Source: Agapanthus africanus (lineage: Eukaryota; Streptophyta; Magnoliopsida; Asparagales; Amaryllidaceae). Taken from it: a stretch of DNA of 64,000 bases. The notes beneath the pieces are model-generated. The model was not told the origin of the DNA, made no database searches, and was given only the letters and a program-made list of their open reading frames with translations. Position numbers and translations under genes: made by a program. Shown in pieces: positions 58,471-64,000 of this stretch. The stretch's first letter is position 1. The number at the start of each line of letters is the position of its first letter. The DNA lies in contig JASDDO010000024.1 of the NCBI GenBank assembly GCA_030015575.1, positions 223,794,996 through 223,858,995 of the forward strand, in the 5' to 3' direction.

Positions 58471-58855
58471 GTAGTACAACGATCATGGAACAAGGAAGTG
58501 AATCAAGACCAGGACTCCAAGTTACTTAAATAAAGTACCGCATTGTAACCGTACTGCAGTTCATGGGCACAATTACATAACTCCACCCAAGTCGCCCAAA
58601 TCCTAGTATCAGAATCAAGAAACGGGGAGAAACAATAGAGAACCAAAAGGATTTTCGGTCGAAATGCAAATTGGTTTACATATCGCCCAAACAAAGGATC
58701 AAGAGAAGGATATGATTCAACAATCACGATAATCAAGTTGGCAGGACATGTTCCTAATCACGAGTATTCTGATTCGTGTATTGGGTCCGATACCCAACTA
58801 CAAAGAATCAAACCAGATTAACCTATATCCCGTGGCTCAGATACCAAAAGAACCA
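58471..58855 (-). promoter_or_regulatory. Primer site (58834-58846) and leader of chromovirus B
   Basis: On the minus strand the site reads TGGTATCTGAGCC, one base off the initiator tRNA-Met complement. The leader aligns with that of C (GTAGTTGGGTAT, CCCAATACACGAATCAGAATAC, GACTTGGGTGGAGTTATG) and ends where C inserted, before any gag start. Confidence 0.85.
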
Positions 58856-61800
58856 TGTTACGTCCCGCTTCCCAGAGTACACTAAGATGGGCACGTGACA
58901 TAGCCAACCATGCTACCTGTGGGTAGGAAAAGTCCTTCCACAGTCACATTACGGCTGTAGAGATATCAAGAACAGGAAAGTAAACCAACTATCTAGTACA
59001 TGTCCATAAGCCAGAGCAAAAGAGTCAAGAAATAAAAATGTGCGGAAGCCAAGAGGTACAATAATGAAACCTGGAAGTAAGACTACATACCAACAGGAAC
59101 TTCACCGCTCAGTCTCACAGCGGCAATACTCCTGATCAGTCTGCAGCAAGGTAGAAGAATCTGGGCCATGCAAAACCCAGACGTCAGCACGTCATGTCAT
59201 CAAGTAATAAAATACAAACAGGGAAACAGGCAATGCAAGTATAATCATGAATGAAAAGCAGATGTAACAGTAATGTAAATCAGGGCAGTGAAGGGTAGTG
59301 TGCAGTGAGTAAACTAAATTGTTCTATTGGGTTATCTATTCTAAAGTCTTTGAAATCAATTTGATGAATTATCGATGTAACTCAATAGTATCCCGTGCAT
59401 GCCCGGGACCACGGTCTACAGACTCTCGGGCTGAAACCGAGACGTGCCGCTAGGCACTAACAGGAAAGGAGTACAGACCAACAATGTCAGCAGCATCGTC
59501 ACGAGGCGGGCCTAGCCTCTAAAACTGATCAGTATAAGCGAGCAACTGTCGAGTTACAAGTCAGGATTTCATCATTGATTTCCCTATGCCCCCAAGTTAT
59601 ATGTGTCAGGTATTCCGTAATCAAGAACTAATGCCAACACAGGATCAGGTAAGAGCAGGTTTGTCTGGATAGACAACAGGAACGGTCCGTGAGGACTACA
59701 TATCAGGTTTGTGGGTATTAGACACAAGATCAGGTAACGGGTCAATCCATGGTACAACAGGTCAAATCAAGTAGTGTACGGTACCATGTCGGGTCAATCG
59801 ATATGTGTGTAGCAAGTCAGGCCAGGGTGTAAAAGATAACATGTGGGTACTCATAAACAGCTAGCATAATCATGGTTATAAGTAATCAAGCATAGGTATC
59901 AACAGCCCGATACATTGGCGCATGTGATAGGTTAAGCAATGAATGCAAGTTTAATTAGTTTAGTCGTACGGTTATCAGTGTGTGTTTAAGAGAGGGTGTC
60001 AACATTATATGAATACCGTATAACAGATGTGAATGCAAAAGAACAGATTAATAAGCATTAAGTAATCTATGGATGCGACGACATGTATACTCTGTTCCAT
60101 GGATGCAGTTGTAATTAAACCGGTTAAAGTTGCACAAGGATGTCTGATAGGTTCAACTGGATAAAAGGGGTATCATGGCTATAAACAAATGTGGTCTATC
60201 ATGTACAGGTGATTGTTAGGTATAAATAATTAGATGCAAGATTAGTTTCAAGTTCAGAATCATAAAATGTGTAACGGAACTTATACGGTTAACTTGAAAT
60301 CCATTTCTTTCGATTCTATTTAGAGTTTTAACATGAAATAAATAATTTAGCATATGAATAGTTTAAAATAGCATGTAGCAAGTTTCACTTGCCTCGACGG
60401 GTCGCGAAACGGAAAACGGAACGTTACGCATCGGCGGGGAAAAATCGCGACGCGCGCACGGTTCACGGAATGAACCCAAACGACGAACAGTGGAGTCACA
60501 CGGGTCAGGGGTCCTCGCTGGGTCGTCGGGAAACGTCGCCGGCACGGTCGGATTCCGGCCAAACACAAAACAGTGAAAATAAAGAAGAAAATGCATAAAA
60601 TAAACAAGAAGAAGAGAAGAGGAGGAGTAAGAAGAAGAATGAGACGAATAGAGGGGATTGATGAGAGAACTCACTCACTGGGTTGCAGGGGAAACAGCGT
60701 CGTCGGTGCGTCGTCGACGGAGCTCCGACGATGTACAGAAGCACCCTTCACAGAACAGAAAAGAATTAAGATAAAGAAGAAGAAGAGAAAGAGGAGGAGG
60801 TGTGAGAGAGAAAGGTTGCTCACAGGGTTTGGGAGACGGCTGTGATTGCAAGGCGGCAGTCGACGGCAAGGACCTCCGGCAGAACGACGGCGAGGCAGCG
60901 CGTTCAAGGTTTCAGGGAAGGTCTCGGGTGCTCAAGTGCTAGGGTTTGGTGCAAGTTGGGGTTTAGATGAAAGGTTCTGGCGATGTAGGGAGAGCAGAGG
61001 AGAGGGAGGAGGTTGTAATGGCGAGGGTGGTCGGCGGCGATGGGACGAGACGGTGCTGGGTTCAAGGCTGCAGTAGGTTTCTGGGTTTAGTAGGCTCGCT
61101 TGAGGGAGGAAGAAGGAGAAGAGATGATGGAGTTGAGGGCGACGAGAGGGATGCAGGAGGTGTCGACGAGGAGAGAGGAGGCGAGGGAAAAGTTAGGGTT
61201 TTGAAGAGGCTGTGGCTGGGTTTCTTCTCTCGTGCATGGGGTTTTAAGGAGAGAAACAGAAGAAGTATAAGGGAGGTGAGAATAGCGTGGGGGGTGACGG
61301 GATTCTCGCGCACCGCGAGCGGAGAGAGAAGCGGGCGCGAGAGGGAAGAGAGAGGGAGAAACGAGAGGAGAGAGAAAGAGGAGGAGAGAGAAGCTCGTCT
61401 CGTAGTAGGGTGAGCGAGAAAGAATAAGAGAGAGAAGGAGAAAAAGGGAGAGAGAGAATGAAGTGGTGGGGGCCAGCGGCGAGGAATGGAGGGTTGTGAT
61501 TGGATGAGGGGAAAGCTGTTAGGAAAAAGTTTGTAAAAGATTTACTGAGGGTTTTAAAATAATATCGTTGGTTAAAAAAAATCTGTGATAGGCTATAAAA
61601 TATTTTAGGCAGATTTAAAAGATTTAGGATAAATAGGATTTGGCGGGATGCAAAATATTTCAGAATTGCGCCCGGGTCGAGTCCAAAAATTTGAATTTGA
61701 AATATGAAATTTATTGGCGGGTTCCAAAAATTAATATGAAGTATTTTGTAATTAAAAAAACATATCCCTAAGAACGGACACACGTACGTGCGCGTAGACG

Positions 61801-62048
61801 TCGAAACACGTCCGTTCCACTGAACGGGACGAGAACACGATGCAAGGACGCTACCACAGGGTTAGGAGTAACGAGCAGGCCATGACAAGTATTTTTAATT
61901 TATTTTAGATGACTTAATTTGTTATATGCAGAATATGAATTGTCGAGGTAAATTATAACTAGCAGCAGTCAAGCAAGGTAAATGGAATAAATACCACACA
62001 CCACACATACGGTAACTGAAATTTGTAGAATTGGACTCGGTTGTTACA
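58856..62048 (-). repeat. Chromovirus B 5' LTR (minus-strand sense)
   Basis: Aligns with 42043-45252 along its whole length, differing by scattered substitutions and a few short indels (for example nine bases near 44453 / 61260). Confidence 0.92.
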
Positions 62049-62281
62049 GGAATGTTCGTCAGAAGGAATGAACTTTTAGGAGATCGTGCCTAAGCAGGAG
62101 GATTTGGACCAGCTCACCGCCCAGCCGGACTACTAGCTCTCCTTATACTTACTTTCAGTTTGTATTCCACTGTTTAGGCACTGCTTATTTCATTGTATCT
62201 TTCTTTTTTAAAAACAGTTGTATGTAAAGATGAATGTAAATAAAGGTGGTTGTTCATTTTATATCACTTGTCATTCTTGTG

Positions 62282-62351
<70 letters not shown>

Positions 62352-62441
62352 CTTAATTACGCTTAACGTATTTATTTCTTAGTAAATATGTTGTAGCATG
62401 TCACGTCACCGATTCTGTACACTGGGAAACTGGGCGTGACA
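62049..62441 (+). repeat. Chromovirus A 3' LTR, right part
   Basis: Starts with the GGAAT duplication and aligns with 37413-37785 (GGACCAGCTCAC, CCGGACTACTAGCTCTCC, long TA run 62284-62349). It ends at GGGCGTGACA. Confidence 0.92.
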
Positions 62442-62446
62442 GTAAA
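62442..62446 (+). repeat. Target-site duplication of chromovirus A, right copy (GTAAA)
   Basis: Compare GTAAG at 34948-34952. The Tat1 homologue reads GAGTAAGAA or GAGTAAAAA, so either form can be original. Confidence 0.8.
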
Positions 62447-62529
62447 AACAGCGCGACTGTGGGTGAATTTGTGAAAAACCCGAAAGTGCGCAATCTCGTG
62501 AAAAGAAGCAAAAATACACTCGCAAAGTC

Positions 62530-62745
62530 TTCTCAACCTTGTGAAGAGAATATTCTCGCGTGAGATCCTTACGACTCACAAAGGAGCAACACACTTAGGA
62601 ATCTCCACGATTTCTAAGAAAAATCTACACTTACGAGATCCTCTCGACTCGTAGGAAGAAAATGTTTTTATGAGACCCTTACGGCTCATAAAATTGAAAA
62701 GGCTTAGGTAACAGGGACCTAAACCTGTCTCCTAAGTCGTCGCTC
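62530..62745 (+). other. Hairpin ladder of Tat2
   Basis: Inverted repeats: GTGAG / CTCAC (about 62559-62579), CTTAGGAATC / GATTTCTAAG (62594-62618), CTTACGAG / CTCGTAGG (about 62631-62655), TTTATGAGACC / GGCTCATAAA (about 62667-62692) and CTTAGGTAACAGG / CCTGTCTCCTAAG (about 62704-62736). The order and loops are those of the Tat1 ladders. Confidence 0.8.
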
Positions 62746-62764
62746 CCCAACGGGCAACGAAAAA

Positions 62765-63065
62765 TGATGAGTCGTTTCTGGCATTACGCTTCAGTATTAG
62801 CAATGCTGATGCCGTCCCAAAACCCGAATCCTAAGTTTTCCTAAGGCAAATGATGAATTGATCTTGGCACCTGTGCTTCAGTGTTAATAACGCTGATGCC
62901 GGCCCCAACCCCAAAATTCCAAGATTTCAAATTCAGATGACCTCAAAGTCGTTAAACTGGGAATAGATGACCCCTAAGTTGTTAAACTGTAAACGAAGGA
63001 AAATCCCTCATGGCAAATAATGAGTCACTCCTGGCGCTATTCCAGTGTAGCGATACTGATGCAAA
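62765..63065 (+). repeat. Repeated AAATGATGAGTC...GCTGATGCC motif in Tat2 spacer
   Basis: Three copies (about 62763, 62848 and 63014) of (A)AAT(G/A)ATGA(G/A)T, then CTGGC or TTGGC, then CAGT, then a C/GTGATGC end. A single copy follows ladder 2 of Tat1 (about 17195-17242). GGCAT and ATGCC within a copy can pair. Confidence 0.7.
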
Positions 63066-63274
63066 CCAAATCCAAATTTCAAGTCTCGCTCAAATTCAAA
63101 AGTCCCTCCAAATGAGACAGAAATCAAATAAATCAAATCAAAGTCCCACCGGTGGTGGTTCCAAGTTCAAAAGGTCCCGCGGAACGGACAAGAACTCAAA
63201 AACCGATTAAATCAACCGATTCAACATTAATGACCTTCTCGGCGGAATCAAGCTCCACCTTGGAAGAAAGTCAA

Positions 63275-63555
63275 ATCCTGGCACCGCAAGAAGTCGAGCA
63301 AGTCAACTTCAACTCCGACACCGCAGAAAGCGGAGCAAGTCAAATCAAATCCCGACACCGCAGAAAGCGAAGAAAGTCAACTTCAACCCCGACATCACAA
63401 AAAGCGGAGCAAGTCAACTTCAATCCTGACACCGAAAAAAACGGAGCGAACCAAATCAAGTTTCGGCCGTCCAAGTCGTACAAAGGGTAGTATCGTCCGT
63501 CCAAGTCGTAAAAAGGGCAGTATCGACCGTCCAAGTCGCTAAAAGGACGGTATCA
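63275..63555 (+). repeat. Two short tandem arrays in Tat2 spacer
   Basis: About five units of roughly 40 bp with GAGCAAGTCAA(C/A)TTCAA and CGACACCGCAGAAAGC (63275-63450), then three units of about 35 bp with CCGTCCAAGTCG and AAAGG.CGGTATC (63467-63555). The open frame 63152-63490 follows these repeats and shows no domain. Confidence 0.8.
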
Positions 63556-63670
63556 ACTTCCACGTCGTCAAAAGAAAACTAAACCAAACCAATCTCCATA
63601 TAAAACAAGATCCATCAATTTCATGCACACAACTCTATATGCGGTGTGCATTTATTGATGGATGACACTT

Positions 63671-64000
63671 TGTTGAGCTCAAAATTTGCACCCCGTTGCC
63701 AAACTCAAAAATCAAAATTAAGTTCAAAGTTAGAGCCAAAATTAAAGTCAAAATCCAAGTGGGCCCAAACTCGAGCCCAAGTCAAACCCAAGTATGAAGA
63801 GGGGTCGTCCAAAGAAAATAAAAGAAGTGTGAAATTATATGTAATTTTTGTTTTTTAATAGGCAATTAGCCAATTTTTGTAAAAAACTATGGGGTCAAGT
63901 GTAAAGATGTAAGCCTATAAAAGGCCCCCATGATGATTTGATAACCAATCTTAATCTTGATTCCCCAAAAAAACAAATCTTGAATTTTGAGCCACTCTTT
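63671..64000 (+). repeat. Tat2 3' LTR, first 330 bp (window ends inside)
   Basis: Starts TGTTGAGCTCAAAATTTGC and shares with 32281 onward CCAAGT.GGGCCCA, AGCC.ATTTTTGTAA and GTAAGCCTATA(T/A)AAGG..ACATGATGAT-like blocks. TATAAAAGG at about 63914 could be its TATA box. Confidence 0.8.

Larger units (their letters stand above)
42043..62048 (-). mobile_element. Chromovirus B (minus strand), lacks gag and most of protease, carries nested C
   Basis: On the minus strand the LTRs are 62048-58856 and 45252-42043 (about 3.2 kb each), starting TGTAACAACCGAG and ending ...GTGACA or GTAACA. The primer site is at 58846-58834. The interior has only leader, a protease remnant, RT, RNase H, integrase and chromodomain, with stops. 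Without C it is about 10.1 kb. Related to C but a distinct subfamily, as the LTRs differ in length and content. Confidence 0.9.
34953..62441 (+). mobile_element. Chromovirus A: deletion derivative with tRNA-Ile primer site, carrying nested B and C
   Basis: The 5' LTR is 34953-37785 and the 3' LTR 39571-42042 plus 62049-62441 (split by B). The internal region is only 1.8 kb and codes just for integrase. Without the nested DNA the element is about 7.5 kb, of which LTRs make up three quarters. The integrase sequence ([19 protein letters not shown]-type GPY/F region) places it near Tekay/Del chromoviruses. It must have been moved by enzymes from another copy, because gag, protease and RT are absent. 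Confidence 0.9.
32281..64000 (+). mobile_element. Tat2: old, deleted Tat-related element, interrupted by a nested insertion and cut by the window end
   Basis: The 5' LTR starts TGTTGGGGTCAAAATTTGC at 32281; a related LTR starts TGTTGAGCTCAAAATTTGC at 63671 and runs off the window. Between them remain only an integrase tail (34085-34735) and the conserved 3' spacer (34896-34952, resumed at 62447). The sequence is split by chromovirus A, whose 5-bp target duplication (34948-34952 / 62442-62446) proves the two halves were adjacent. gag, protease, RT and any antisense gene are missing. The LTRs are strongly diverged from each other. Confidence 0.8.

Noticed and set aside
63152-63490. 112-codon ORF in the Tat2 spacer
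   Set aside because: Follows a 40-bp tandem array; Lys/Ser/Thr-rich repeat peptide without domain.

Overview
This is a plant nuclear repeat region: almost every base I can assign belongs to LTR retrotransposons, and no convincing host gene is present. The Tat and Tekay-like Ty3/gypsy lineages, tRNA-iMet-type primer sites, compact 70-95 bp introns and nested 5-bp target duplications all fit a large, TE-rich angiosperm genome. Species cannot be named from this.

Left part (1-4739): the end of a Tekay-like LTR (1-1347), then a badly decayed Ty1/copia pol on the minus strand (about 1348-3700) that has suffered two independent tandem duplications, then about 1 kb of unassigned AT-rich DNA.

Central-left (4745-26614): a young, complete 21.9-kb Ty3/gypsy Tat-lineage element ('Tat1') with a perfect 5-bp target duplication (GAAGG) and LTRs of 1926 and 1953 bp differing by one 27-bp repeat unit and about a dozen substitutions. 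On the plus strand it has one giant gag-pol frame (6756-16064) with gag, three Cys/His knuckles, protease, RT, two RNase H domains and integrase, broken by a single TGA. On the minus strand it carries a spliced gene (eight coding exons, seven phase-1 introns, own TATA box, 5'UTR intron and AATAAA) for a plant-mobile-domain protein, broken by a single TGA. Between these convergent genes lie 2.7 kb of structured repeats, including three 'ladders' of hairpins whose stems vary but stay self-complementary.

Middle (26615-32280): unassigned flank, then the LTR, primer site and non-coding leader of a minus-strand LTR element (27.8-30.2 kb), then about 2 kb of non-coding DNA.

Right half (32281-64000): a four-level nest. 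An old, mostly deleted Tat-related element (Tat2; 5' LTR 32281-33817, 3' LTR from 63671 off the window) was hit by chromovirus A (34953-62441). A's 3' LTR was hit by chromovirus B on the minus strand (42043-62048), and B's interior was hit by chromovirus C on the plus strand (48556-58465). Each insertion is bounded by TG...CA ends and a 5-bp duplication (exact or one mismatch). A is reduced to LTRs plus integrase and carries, where its primer site should be, a 44-nt copy of the 3' part of a mature tRNA-Ile, including CCA and a G where inosine-34 would be read. B and C lack the gag core, share an RT-region stop codon and lack a normal polypurine tract, suggesting a defective lineage mobilised in trans.

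How the parts work together: Tat1 gag-pol would supply particle proteins, polymerase and integrase; the antisense PMD gene is a passenger or regulator of unknown role. A, B and C probably depended on enzymes from other copies.
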